64,000 nt of DNA. Source: Pseudovibrio ascidiaceicola. Lineage in GTDB: Bacteria > Pseudomonadota > Alphaproteobacteria > Rhizobiales > Stappiaceae. Where the stretch lies: assembly GCF_900114245.1 (NCBI RefSeq), contig NZ_FOSK01000002.1:453576-517575 (forward strand), given 5' to 3'. This document shows, piece after piece, positions 45,476-54,254 of this stretch. Under the pieces are notes generated by a model. The model was not told where the DNA came from. It searched no databases and saw nothing but the letters and a program-made list of their open reading frames with translations. A program made the position numbers and the translations under genes. Each line of letters opens with the position of its first letter. The stretch's first letter is position 1.

Positions 45476-45731
45476 CTCTAATGTAGCAAACTCTACTATT
45501 ATTATCTTTCAATAAGTTAGCCCACAAGCGGCTGATACCACTTAGCAACTTTCACAAAACGTTAACGAAATACACGACAACAAACGGCGTTATGTACAGC
45601 TTAAAATGCGTAGGGCGGTTGACGTAGTGTTGACGCAGAACTTTTAGTTTCCGTCATCCCAACGCTTGAACAGGACGTAAAGGCAATCAGGATACTCTTG
45701 CGACACTAACTCAGGTGAAACGAGCATCATC
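45476..45731. other. Gene-free stretch beside the tRNA fragment
   Basis: No gene is visible. The sequence TTGACGTAGTGTTGACGCAG near 45620 holds a short TTGACG direct repeat and may be integrase-related. The stretch is otherwise plain. Confidence 0.35.
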
Positions 45732-46109
45732 TCAATCGTGAGCCTTTGCCAGCTTTAATGCACGCATTTGACTATCGCTGAGTTCTTCGTCTTTCACTGC
45801 ATTCGACCATGCGACTTTGAAGGCTTGATTGTTAGAGCTCTGGCACCAAGACAATGCAGTTGCACCAAGCGCTGTCCAACCGATGCCATCACACATCTGA
45901 GCCCATCTTTTCGCAGGGAAAGTTTCCAGTTTCTTCAGAAGGCTTAGATCTGTTTCGTCAATACGGGTCTGATTTTCGTTGCCACCGTCAACGCCCGCAG
46001 ATGCAATCCAGAGAGGTTCGCTGGCGTGTAGGCCTTGCCATACATCCACTGGTGTGAGGCCCTCCCCCAAGTCGAATGCCCCGATCTTGTTATCTTCTTT
46101 GCTAGCCAT
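45732..46109 (-). CDS. Uncharacterised protein downstream of PAAR
   Basis: The protein is 125 residues from the ATG at 46109, which overlaps the PAAR stop as TGATG. It is Ala/Trp/Leu-rich and helical with an acidic start (MASKEDNKIGAFDLGEG), and has no membrane segment or signal. No family is recognised with certainty. Its coupling to the PAAR gene points to a type VI accessory, such as an adaptor or chaperone for PAAR-borne cargo, but nothing in the residues proves this. Confidence 0.7.
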   Translation of the reverse strand: MASKEDNKIGAFDLGEGLTPVDVWQGLHASEPLWIASAGVDGGNENQTRIDETDLSLLKKLETFPAKRWAQMCDGIGWTALGATALSWCQSSNNQAFKVAWSNAVKDEELSDSQMRALKLAKAHD

Positions 46110-46392
46110 CAAAAAACACATTCCCTGATCCTGCCGCAGCAGAACCACCACATCCAACGCTGTCACTGACCCGACATGCTGCACGGCCATTTACGAAGAC
46201 AGTTCCGGAGCCCGCAGCCATAGCCCTGCCATGTGACGGGCATTTCTTGCATCCGTGAGCAGCAACCCCATCTCCGACCCGCACAACAGCAATTTTGTTG
46301 ACGAACACATTAGGACTCCCAGCAACAGATGGCGTGGGCGGGAAACACCCGTGACCGGAGGCAATATCCCCCTTACGATATGCTGCAGGCAT
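46102..46392 (-). CDS. PAAR-domain protein (T6SS spike tip)
   Basis: The 96-residue protein starts at ATG 46392 with GGAGGAA upstream (another ATG at 46398 is too close to that site). Repeats such as AGSPNVFVNKIAVVRVGDG, AAGSGTVFVNGRAACRVSD and AAGSGNVFF, with several Cys and His, are typical of PAAR proteins that sharpen the VgrG spike and bind a metal ion. It carries no toxin extension. Confidence 0.9.
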   Translation of the reverse strand: MPAAYRKGDIASGHGCFPPTPSVAGSPNVFVNKIAVVRVGDGVAAHGCKKCPSHGRAMAAGSGTVFVNGRAACRVSDSVGCGGSAAAGSGNVFFDG

Positions 46393-46417
46393 ACACATTT
46401 CCTCCAGAACTGATAAA

Positions 46418-47626
46418 TTAGTGATGTTGGTTAGCTCTGGTTTTCCAGTAGCTTTCTTGAGCATCTATTAAAAGCTGATGAGTAAACTCAGCGTGCTCCT
46501 TTGTGCCAAACCGATAGTCATTTGAGTACTCGGTCGTCTGAACAACACTTGTGTTCACGGTCCCATCATCCCCGATGGTCACCATAACCGAAACGATCAG
46601 AGGCAGTGTCCCTTGATTATCTTCTAGCTCAAGATCTACAGAGAACTTGAAGAGCTCGTTGTAGAAAGTAATTTGTTCGAACTTTTGCAAACTACTTCGT
46701 TCCACTGCCGTGAAGCGATATTGAGAATCCGGCGCGAAATTATCAATAAACGTCTTTGCATAATATCCAGCGATGTTCTCTGCTCGATTTGGGTCTGGTG
46801 GAGGCCCGAGGTCTTTTGGAGTTTTTCCGCTAGGTTTTATGATAAAGACATGTGCACCTGAATTTCCTAAGTTGTCGCCAAGATCATTCCAAAAATCGAA
46901 TTGCATTCGATCACGACGACCGTCTGGTGGCACCACTTTTTCCCAGTTATCAGGCATGTAGTATTTGAATTTAAATTCGGGATCGTTCTTAAATAAGTAT
47001 GCAACCTCAAGAGAGGTAACAATGGGGTCCTTAGAGGACGTATTAGAGAGTTCGATTGATCCAACAAAGGTCGCAATTGCGTCTTTATATTGATCAAAGT
47101 AGTCAGCATCGAATTTGCTGCGGATGATGAGAACTTGCTCTCCTCGACGCATGACAGAGATGCGATTGACGAACATCACACCGCTTGAGTTGTCTCCACC
47201 CAATACCTCTCCAAAGTCATGATCATAAGTGACTTCCCCAAAATTGAGTGCACCCCATTTAGAAGCCAGAAGCCTGCCATATCCAACACCAAGAGCAACT
47301 CGTTCAGGAATGATTTTGGCCGTATATAATCGAATCTCCAGTCGGTCCCGATTAAGAGGATCGTAGCCGATATATTCTTCAGTAAGTTCGCTAAAGACCT
47401 GAGCTTTATCTAAAATTTTGACAGGTGTATTGGTCTTGTTCCAGATAAAATCTTTCGGAGAGCTACTCGAAAGATTCAGTGAGCTTCCCGCAAAGCTAAA
47501 CTTAACTTTGTTCTGATCCGATTGGGCAAGAGCGAATTTGATGGCATCATCATCAGCCATAGTGCTGTTTCCTAAACTCATAAAAATAATGAATACCAAC
47601 AAAAATATTGGAGAGTGTTTCGCCAT
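46418..47626 (-). CDS. Secreted protein of the T6SS island, function unknown
   Basis: The 402-residue protein has an N-terminal signal peptide (MAKHSPIFLLVFIIFMSLGNSTMA), then a soluble periplasmic part. Two similar stretches of alternating strands are seen: one around SGVMFVNRISVMRRGEQVLIIRSKF, the other around LPLIVSVMVTIGDDGTVNTSVVQ. It lies directly downstream of the candidate cargo gene and upstream of PAAR. A periplasmic immunity protein for that cargo is one explanation. Codon use is more AT-rich than in sox or nag genes. Confidence 0.75.
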   Translation of the reverse strand: MAKHSPIFLLVFIIFMSLGNSTMADDDAIKFALAQSDQNKVKFSFAGSSLNLSSSSPKDFIWNKTNTPVKILDKAQVFSELTEEYIGYDPLNRDRLEIRLYTAKIIPERVALGVGYGRLLASKWGALNFGEVTYDHDFGEVLGGDNSSGVMFVNRISVMRRGEQVLIIRSKFDADYFDQYKDAIATFVGSIELSNTSSKDPIVTSLEVAYLFKNDPEFKFKYYMPDNWEKVVPPDGRRDRMQFDFWNDLGDNLGNSGAHVFIIKPSGKTPKDLGPPPDPNRAENIAGYYAKTFIDNFAPDSQYRFTAVERSSLQKFEQITFYNELFKFSVDLELEDNQGTLPLIVSVMVTIGDDGTVNTSVVQTTEYSNDYRFGTKEHAEFTHQLLIDAQESYWKTRANQHH

Positions 47627-47642
47627 GTTTTCTTGTTCCTAA

Positions 47643-48929
47643 TTACCACCAGTCTGGTTTCCAGTTGCAGGTTCCATCCAAGTATTTGTCAACTCCAGTC
47701 GTACCCAAACCAACTTTAAAACCACCACCAACGCCAGCGGTCGCTTTTGCTCCAGCTTCAGCCCGCAGGTTACCCTTCTCATGACCTATTTTACCATCGG
47801 CCTCAGCCCCAAACCCCACTTGACCAGATGCTTTAGCGTCTCCTGTAATGCCGATATCCCAACACTCATGCAGCGGTTCCACATCATCTTCAACGAAATA
47901 GTTCCAAACCTGAATCGCAGGATCGACCACGCGTTTGGGGGTAATAGTCACTTTGCCCGAAAATGCTGCCTCAATCAGGTGCACACTTGCCCCAAGTTTT
48001 CCACCTAATGTGGCTTGCTCTGCCGTTAAGACGACTTCTGCTTTAGCCTCGGCTTTTGCCGATACAGCAGAGCCTTCAACTTTGCCACTCATCAGATTGT
48101 CTTCATCTGTTCCAGCAGAGCCTTCAAGAAAACTTCCCTTCGCTTCAGCGCCAGCTTGTGCTTTCAGCCCCTTGCTTGTCCACTCTGCATCTGCTGCGGC
48201 TTTGCCTGAAGCACTCAACACTTTACCTTTGCCAGAGATGAAGTCTTCCTTGCCACCAAAACTTCCGTCAGCAACGGATGCATCAAACAGCTTCTTTTCG
48301 ACACCAGCTTTCGCAATGCTAAAACCGTCTTCCCATTTTCCCTTAAAATCATCGTCGACAATGCGTGTCCCATTCGGATTCCTGCGGGTATATCCTGATT
48401 TTATATATTCGCGAACATCTCTTCTTACACCTGTCTGAACACCGCCATCTTGTGTTTTACGCCCTGGTCCTTCCGCTTTAAACTCCCAGCCTTCTTCCTT
48501 TTTCTCCTTCTCCTTTTTAGGAGGTATGGGCGGTAACACAATGTTGGTCTCACGCCCTTGAGCAAATTCCACGGCTTCCCACACATCAGTTCCTGTAGGA
48601 TTGTCTTTAGTACAGATCGGGGAAGGAGCTGATACCGGTTGCCACTCTTCTTGCTTACCCGGCTGGGCTGCAATCTTTTGATGAAGCGGTAAATCGGAGA
48701 CCAACATCTTCACAGCAGCTTCAGTGCCCTGCTTCAGATGCTCTGGTTTGAGGACCAGAGGTACATCAGTTTGCTCTTCCAAAGACGCAAGATATTGTCC
48801 TCGACCCAGATACATCGGCAGGCCATTGCCCAATGCTTTGAGTGCCTGGGCAAGTTGCTCACCGCCATACTCCAAGGCCCCAGAGCCTGAAACTACGTGA
48901 TCATCTAAAATCCTTCTAATCTCGGACAT
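47643..48929 (-). CDS. Candidate T6SS cargo effector next to vgrG
   Basis: The 428-residue protein begins 8 bases after the vgrG stop. Residues 1-120 are mixed alpha/beta, then a charged Lys/Glu-rich linker near 135-150. From about 215 the chain is rich in Gly, Ala, Lys and Glu in strand-like repeats (AEAKGSFLEGSAG, AEVVLTAEQATLGGKLGAS, ATAGVGGGFKVGLG), ending NWKPDWW. No catalytic motif is recognised and there is no signal peptide. Position after vgrG and before a secreted protein suggests an effector; this is inference. Confidence 0.75.
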   Translation of the reverse strand: MSEIRRILDDHVVSGSGALEYGGEQLAQALKALGNGLPMYLGRGQYLASLEEQTDVPLVLKPEHLKQGTEAAVKMLVSDLPLHQKIAAQPGKQEEWQPVSAPSPICTKDNPTGTDVWEAVEFAQGRETNIVLPPIPPKKEKEKKEEGWEFKAEGPGRKTQDGGVQTGVRRDVREYIKSGYTRRNPNGTRIVDDDFKGKWEDGFSIAKAGVEKKLFDASVADGSFGGKEDFISGKGKVLSASGKAAADAEWTSKGLKAQAGAEAKGSFLEGSAGTDEDNLMSGKVEGSAVSAKAEAKAEVVLTAEQATLGGKLGASVHLIEAAFSGKVTITPKRVVDPAIQVWNYFVEDDVEPLHECWDIGITGDAKASGQVGFGAEADGKIGHEKGNLRAEAGAKATAGVGGGFKVGLGTTGVDKYLDGTCNWKPDWW

Positions 48930-48937
48930 GGATCACC

Positions 48938-51034
48938 TCAGTTCAGATTAATCTTATCGGCTTCAAGCTGTATGTGCTTCCCTTTAAGAAGGATGTTCCC
49001 CTCTTTGGACATGGACAAAACAGAGTTCTCGCCGACTTGAATGGTGAGCTGATCACCAACACGAACATTCATGATTTGTCCGACATCAATATCTTTTCGT
49101 CCTCTGACAATGGTGCTCATGGCTTTGCCAACTGTCTGCTGAAGCGATTGGCCCGCAACTATTGATTTGGTGACGCCAACGACTTCAGAGGACGCGATGC
49201 TCACAACCTCTGACTTGTTCTTCTCGACAAAAATCTGCATGTTTCCTTTCGCGAAGTTGAAAGGATCTGGAATTTTCATCTTTTCCAGCAAGTTACCGGT
49301 CTTTGAGAACAGAAGGCGTGTCTTGGCCATGATCGTAGCCGATAAAGGGTTATCCCCGACCGCAATTGATAGGTTTCCAGAGATGACCTCGTCATGATCG
49401 CCTCCAACTTCGATCGATTTATCGTTACCAATTATTTCTGATTGGTCTCTCTCAACGCGTTTAGATCGGTCATTCAGGACTTCGAGGTTCATGTCTTTTT
49501 GAGCATGGACATAGATTTCCTCACGTCCGCCTTCATCTTCGAAGCGCAGCTCATTGAAACCCTCTGCCTTGTGACTATCAGATTTGATCGACATTCGTGT
49601 TTTATGGTCAGGAAGCTTGTAAGGACTCTTGTTATTGTTGTGATACGTCCGCCCTGTGATGATTGGTTGGTCTGGGTCGCCTTCGAGGAAGTCTACGATG
49701 ACCTCGTGGCCGATGCGGGGGATGGCGATGTGGCCCCAGCTGGCGCCGGCCCAGTTGGAGGACACGCGGATCCAGCAAGATGAAGTGTCGTTCTTGGCGC
49801 CATGGCGATCCCATGGGAACCAGACTTTGACCCGGCCATGTTCATCACAGTAAATCTCTTCACCTTCCGGCCCAGTGACATGGGCGATCTGCGGGCCGTC
49901 CACCAAGGGCTTTTGGTGTAGTTTGGGCCGGTATGGCAGACGGGCGGGCATGACCTCAAACCCGGCGCTGTATGTGGTGGTACCACTGCCAGCTTCCTCA
50001 GCCACCGCTTGCGGCTGGCTGCCCTGATGCGAGACAGTAAGCAAATGATACTTGATGTTGTAGTCGCCGTTCGGGTGGTCCGTGAGGGCAAACTGATGGC
50101 CCACCATCAGGTGGATGGCATTGGTGGCGCCATGACCTGTGGTGGCCTCCACACGGGCTGCCTCCAACCGGTGCTTTGTGAACGGCTTGCCGACACCATC
50201 CGCCTTGTAACGTCCCGGATACTCATAGAGCGCATAGTCTCCGGCTGAGCCGTTGTCCTCACCGCGCTGATGGGTGTGTTGCTGGTTGTAAGGTGGGTTC
50301 TTGAATGAGTAGTCGCGCTGCATGAAGCTGGTGGCGCGCAGCTGCTCACGCAGGACAAAGCTGTTGCAATAGACGCCTTTGACCGCCCCGCCGGCCATGG
50401 CGTTGTATTCCAGCTTGGGCTGGTCTGGCAGCTCGGAGACAATCTGCGGGTTATCAATGAAGTGCAGCGTATGCTGGCCGTTGGCACCATAGGTGAAGTA
50501 GTACCAGATGCCTTCCTCAGCGGTGATGCGATCTAAAAAGCTTAAGTGACTTTCCCGGTACTGCACGCAGTATTCGCGGGCCTCATGAGGCTCGGTCAAA
50601 TCCCACTTCACATCCTCGACGCCGTGCTCCTTGAGCAGGATCTTGACGATCTCGGGCACGCTTTTCTTCTGGAAGATCCGGCAGTCAGAGCCGTGGGCTA
50701 AACGGTGCAGGCTAGGCAGCAGGGTGAGCGAGTAACTGGTGCGGTGATGGCCTTCATTGCCGCGGGCAATCTCCGCGATCACCCCGGAGAGATGGCGTAG
50801 GCCCTCGTATTTATGATGAATGGTCAGCGTTGCGGGCGTATCCAGCAGGCTATGCAAGTCCAGCGCATTATCGGGACTGGCAAGCTCAATCTGGATCTGC
50901 GTGAGCCCGTTAAGACGCTCCGTTGCTGAGAACCCGGTGACCAGCAATCCGGCCTCCGGCTGCGCTGGTGCTGCAAAGGTGAAGGCCAGATCTTGTTGTT
51001 GGAAGAGCTGCGGGATTTGGACAATAGCATTCAT
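48938..51034 (-). CDS. vgrG: VgrG (TssI) spike protein
   Basis: The 698-residue protein has a gp27-like N-terminal part (SLLDTPATLTIHH, HGSDCRIFQKKSVPEIV, RESHLSFLDRITAEEGIWYYF), an OB-fold gp5-like part (EEIYCDEHGRVKVWFPWDR, RIGHEVIVDFLEGDPDQPIITGRTYH) and a repetitive beta-helix needle. The needle end has variable repeats (EVVSIASSEVVGVTKSIV, LTIQVGENSVLSM). It has no toxin extension. The first two thirds are GC-rich and conserved, while the last third drops in GC. It would form the puncturing spike with PAAR and Hcp. Confidence 0.95.
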   Translation of the reverse strand: MNAIVQIPQLFQQQDLAFTFAAPAQPEAGLLVTGFSATERLNGLTQIQIELASPDNALDLHSLLDTPATLTIHHKYEGLRHLSGVIAEIARGNEGHHRTSYSLTLLPSLHRLAHGSDCRIFQKKSVPEIVKILLKEHGVEDVKWDLTEPHEAREYCVQYRESHLSFLDRITAEEGIWYYFTYGANGQHTLHFIDNPQIVSELPDQPKLEYNAMAGGAVKGVYCNSFVLREQLRATSFMQRDYSFKNPPYNQQHTHQRGEDNGSAGDYALYEYPGRYKADGVGKPFTKHRLEAARVEATTGHGATNAIHLMVGHQFALTDHPNGDYNIKYHLLTVSHQGSQPQAVAEEAGSGTTTYSAGFEVMPARLPYRPKLHQKPLVDGPQIAHVTGPEGEEIYCDEHGRVKVWFPWDRHGAKNDTSSCWIRVSSNWAGASWGHIAIPRIGHEVIVDFLEGDPDQPIITGRTYHNNNKSPYKLPDHKTRMSIKSDSHKAEGFNELRFEDEGGREEIYVHAQKDMNLEVLNDRSKRVERDQSEIIGNDKSIEVGGDHDEVISGNLSIAVGDNPLSATIMAKTRLLFSKTGNLLEKMKIPDPFNFAKGNMQIFVEKNKSEVVSIASSEVVGVTKSIVAGQSLQQTVGKAMSTIVRGRKDIDVGQIMNVRVGDQLTIQVGENSVLSMSKEGNILLKGKHIQLEADKINLN

Positions 51035-51077
51035 AACAAACTCACTGGCAAAAGGAAAAACAAAGGACGTGTAAGAA

Positions 51078-51614
51078 TTAGGAGTGATCAGGCGAATTGA
51101 GTTGGCGCATCACCATCGGCGGCGGATAGGGTTTGGCATGCCATTCATCAACGGGACATAAAGTGCCCGGACGCGCGTAGGTATGGAAGGATTTTGCTGG
51201 CGCGAAGAACTCGTTCTGGCAGAGTAAGTACCCTTCGTCTCGCGCTCTTTGTCCAATTGATTGCGCCCATAGATTACCGGCGATCGCAAAGATCAGGAGC
51301 GATCCGAAAATAAGAATGAGATATGTTTTGACAGGCCATTGCAGCCGTTGATGGCCCCAGGGCGTGAAGACAAAATGAGCAATGGGGATAGCAACAGATC
51401 CAAGAGCCAAAGCCTGGATCCCATGAGCAATTTCAAAGTTATCTTGCCGGAGTTCAATGACCTGCTGCGCATAAAGAAAGTCAGAGACCGTACTCCACAC
51501 CAAAAACACCATCAAAAGATCAAGCGCTGCTGCAAACCCGTGTGCTCTGCGCGGATTCCGGCCAATCCACTGGCCAAAATGAACGGTTTTATTGATGTAC
51601 CAGTTGATCATCAT
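51078..51614 (-). CDS. Membrane protein, candidate immunity for the adjacent effector
   Basis: The 178-residue protein overlaps the effector stop as TGATG. Three clear membrane segments lie at about residues 28-50, 62-85 and 98-120, with a soluble tail containing two Cys (LLCQNEFFAP, TLCPVDEWHAKPYPPP). Membrane-spanning immunity proteins usually guard against pore-forming toxins. The role is inferred from position and topology; no family is recognised. Confidence 0.75.
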   Translation of the reverse strand: MMINWYINKTVHFGQWIGRNPRRAHGFAAALDLLMVFLVWSTVSDFLYAQQVIELRQDNFEIAHGIQALALGSVAIPIAHFVFTPWGHQRLQWPVKTYLILIFGSLLIFAIAGNLWAQSIGQRARDEGYLLCQNEFFAPAKSFHTYARPGTLCPVDEWHAKPYPPPMVMRQLNSPDHS

Positions 51615-52510
51615 CACCGCCTGTAGATCTGGTTATAAAGATCAGGGCCGCCAAAGTGCCAGATGGTCTCGCGTTCCAGATTATAGAAAAACCGATTGCT
51701 GCGGCGCTCAAGCTCTTCCACCTTCTGTCGCATGGAAACTTGTGCTTCACGAATGACTTGTCCGGTTTTCTGAAGGCCGCGCTCAACAGCCTCACCAGTC
51801 CAGCGCAAGGCAGCAGATAGTTTTTCTCGCAGGCCAAACATCTTGTCCAGTTGTCCAAGCGCCATGCCTACTGCCATGCCAACAACAATGGCACCAGCCG
51901 TAATGGCAAGGGCAGGAATAGCAACTGTCGTAATAGCACCTGCCAGAAGCGCGCCAGCAGCTGCAGCCGCCATACCAGCCCCAATGGCAACAGCCCCGAT
52001 CGCTACATCAACAATGATGTTGGCAAACAGTTCGCTGTAAAGCTGCGTATCGCTCATGATGAACTGCATGATATCCAGGGCCACATAACAGGTGATCATG
52101 ATCACCGCATTCGCCCGGCCACCTGCCCGAATAGCTTCTGGTCCAATTCCAAAAGCAACAACCTTTGGAGAGGACGACAGATACCGTGTCCCCTTAAGAA
52201 CCTCGCGCACGGCAGGATAGCCCTTGAAGATCACGTAGGTCTTTCCATTGGCTATCTTTGTGTAATAACGCCCCTTAATGCCGATCTCTTTCAAAAGCTG
52301 ATGTCCAGACCGGCTGTCCAGCAATGTGCCGGGCAATGTGGCCAGATCTAAAGCACCACCGGTCATAAGCGCCATGCCTTGATGGGCATCCACGATCGCC
52401 TGAGCAAATGCCTCAAGAGAGACCGCGATTGCCTCATCCTGAACCGGATTTACATCATGAGCGGCACTATGTTGCTGCGCCAATCTCTGTTCCGCCAGCG
52501 GATAGACCAT
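51614..52510 (-). CDS. Candidate pore-forming T6SS effector with glycine-zipper region
   Basis: The 298-residue protein has no signal peptide. After a helical start, residues 77-110 read GIKGRYYTKIANGKTYVIFKGY and so on, a block known in several proteobacterial type VI toxins. A hydrophobic segment lies near 131-152, then a long Ala/Gly-rich region at 162-220 (IGAVAIGAGMAAAAAGALLAG) typical of membrane-inserting zippers. The C-terminal helix is amphipathic and charged. It follows a small gene and precedes a membrane protein and vgrG. Activity is inferred. Confidence 0.75.
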   Translation of the reverse strand: MVYPLAEQRLAQQHSAAHDVNPVQDEAIAVSLEAFAQAIVDAHQGMALMTGGALDLATLPGTLLDSRSGHQLLKEIGIKGRYYTKIANGKTYVIFKGYPAVREVLKGTRYLSSSPKVVAFGIGPEAIRAGGRANAVIMITCYVALDIMQFIMSDTQLYSELFANIIVDVAIGAVAIGAGMAAAAAGALLAGAITTVAIPALAITAGAIVVGMAVGMALGQLDKMFGLREKLSAALRWTGEAVERGLQKTGQVIREAQVSMRQKVEELERRSNRFFYNLERETIWHFGGPDLYNQIYRR

Positions 52511-52743
52511 CAGAATATCTCCTTGTGCGGCTGATCCCCGGGTTTGACCATCAAGCGGTGACCAGGAAACTGATCCAGAAAGCCTCGGATCTCCAGCTCT
52601 TCAGACAGGTCTTCATGCAGCGCATCTGACGAGCGTTCAGGCCGGTCACGGCCTTGCAAGACCACATGCGCTGTGCCTGCCGGATCGGTTTCCTTGGGAG
52701 CAGCTTCTGCAATCGCCTCTACCTTGCGCCGCCGCCACAACAC
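52510..52743 (-). CDS. Small protein between hcp and the effector gene
   Basis: The 77-residue protein starts at GTG 52743 (a stop codon sits just upstream, so this is the earliest start) and its TGA overlaps the effector ATG as TGATG. It is charged (WRRRKVEAIAEAAPKETD) and has no recognised domain. No clear ribosome site is visible. The overlap argues that it is translated with the effector, possibly as an adaptor. Confidence 0.5.
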   Translation of the reverse strand: MLWRRRKVEAIAEAAPKETDPAGTAHVVLQGRDRPERSSDALHEDLSEELEIRGFLDQFPGHRLMVKPGDQPHKEIF

Positions 52744-52899
52744 GGCTCAGTGGCTGAGGCTTTGCTAGAGACAGGTTGCATATTCCAACTCCGCAGATCA
52801 GGCCCAAATCAAAGACTGCCTAGTGTGAACTCGCCCATAGACAGTGTCCGGGCCAAAGCTGGCCCGGATCTGACTTTCATTCTCAATGAGAATAGAGAC

Positions 52900-53415
52900 T
52901 TAAGCAGCAGGTGCGCGCCAGTCGTCAGCACCAGAGGTGCCGGAGACTGTGTGTTCCCACATAATTTTGCGGTATGACAGTTCAATGGTGATCAGCTGAG
53001 TGAAGTCAGCGTTCTTTGGATCCTGACAATGTGGCAGGCCACACTCGATGTTGGTGATCAGCGCATCTTCAAAGGAAGTGGTGAAGAAATGCTCCTGCTT
53101 GCCGGAAGAGTTGGTGCGGTACCATTTAACTTCACATTTAGGCAACATCTCACCAGAGACCAGCGCATTATACAGCAGCGGGATGGACTTGTTCATGGAG
53201 CAGGTGAACTTGAACGGAGTGTGCACGCGCTGACCAGCTGGCTGGCCGGACTGGATATCACGAGGAATGATGACGGTGTGATCAATGGCCTGCACCATGA
53301 TCTCGTCTTCATGGCCTTCCTGCCACACGTTACCGACAGAATCTTCAGTAAACGCGCCCTGAGTGATTGGCCCCTGAGTTGACCCTTCAATGGTGATATA
53401 AGCGGGTGTTGGCAT
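52900..53415 (-). CDS. hcp: Hcp (TssD) tube protein
   Basis: The 171-residue protein begins at ATG 53415 after AGGAGCATACT. It has the Hcp core AYITIEGSTQGPITQGAFTEDSVGN, the HTPFKFTCSMNKSIPLLYNALVSGE stretch and the strand end ITIELSYRKIMWEHT. It stacks as hexamer rings to form the inner tube. It is the first gene of the auxiliary cluster; no baseplate or sheath genes are present. Confidence 0.95.
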   Translation of the reverse strand: MPTPAYITIEGSTQGPITQGAFTEDSVGNVWQEGHEDEIMVQAIDHTVIIPRDIQSGQPAGQRVHTPFKFTCSMNKSIPLLYNALVSGEMLPKCEVKWYRTNSSGKQEHFFTTSFEDALITNIECGLPHCQDPKNADFTQLITIELSYRKIMWEHTVSGTSGADDWRAPAA

Positions 53416-54254
53416 AGTATGCTCCTGGTGAGCGCCCTCCGATTGCGGAACGACGCAGCAAAACAAATAAATGAACCCCATTTGACAACAATGGGCCACG
53501 GCCCCAGACCCCAGTCTGCGACAGCGTACCAACACAAGTGCAACTTGCATGCCAGAGTGGGAAAGCAAAAGAGGAGAACACACTTGGTCGGATTTACCTA
53601 TTGAAATAACAAAGGAAAATAACTTGGAGGCGTGCGCAAATTTGGCCTGATTGCAGAGCACTAAGCTAAATACCGCTGCGTAAGCTTGAGCCAAAGATGG
53701 CTTACAACTCCCAAACCCAAGATAAGCATCTGATAAATATAAGAAAACAGCGAGCCAATTTTGGCCCAATCCTGACCAACAATGGCCTACCCCTGAAATA
53801 TAAGGGAAAATCAGGATAACCCCTCAAAAGCAACGCACTATTTGAGCCGTATGAGAGCCCCTTCGCGCCCTAAATGCCCTTCAAATCAGTTCTTTTCAGA
53901 AGCGCAGTTGTCGGCCCCTGCCAGCGAAAACTGACCTTCCGATGAAGATCGCTCAGCATTATGCCTGACCTGCAATCTAGTTGAAGCTGGGTGCTCTGCT
54001 TGTCGCTACTCATCTTCCAGTTTTTCGCAGGGGTGATTTTGCTCCTGATCTGGCGCCTTATCCGTCCCCCTTCTACTTTTCACCACCTTTGAACGCCTTT
54101 CATTGCCTTTGAGCGCTTATGAACGCCTATAAGCTCAAGACCTGCTCCGATTAGACTTCTCTGCAAGTGTGAGTGCGCCAAACCATAAGACTTAGATCTT
54201 GCAAGGGCTGACACACTACGCATTACTTGGATGTTATGTGAGGGGGAGTAGATT
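53416..54254. other. Long divergent intergenic region, hcp to integrase
   Basis: No credible gene lies in these 839 bases. They contain the hcp leader, several TGGCC motifs near 53700-53790, and the 10-bp-phased array at 54086-54135. A purine-rich ribosome site, AGGGGGAG, precedes the integrase GTG. Confidence 0.5.
54086..54135 (+). repeat. 10-bp-phased repeat array A, upstream of the integrase
   Basis: Five consecutive 10-base units read CCTTTGAACG, CCTTTCATTG, CCTTTGAGCG, CTTATGAACG, CCTATAAGCT. One turn of helix per unit puts all copies on one DNA face. The array ends 119 bases before the integrase start. A matching array lies at 56519-56568. Confidence 0.8.
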
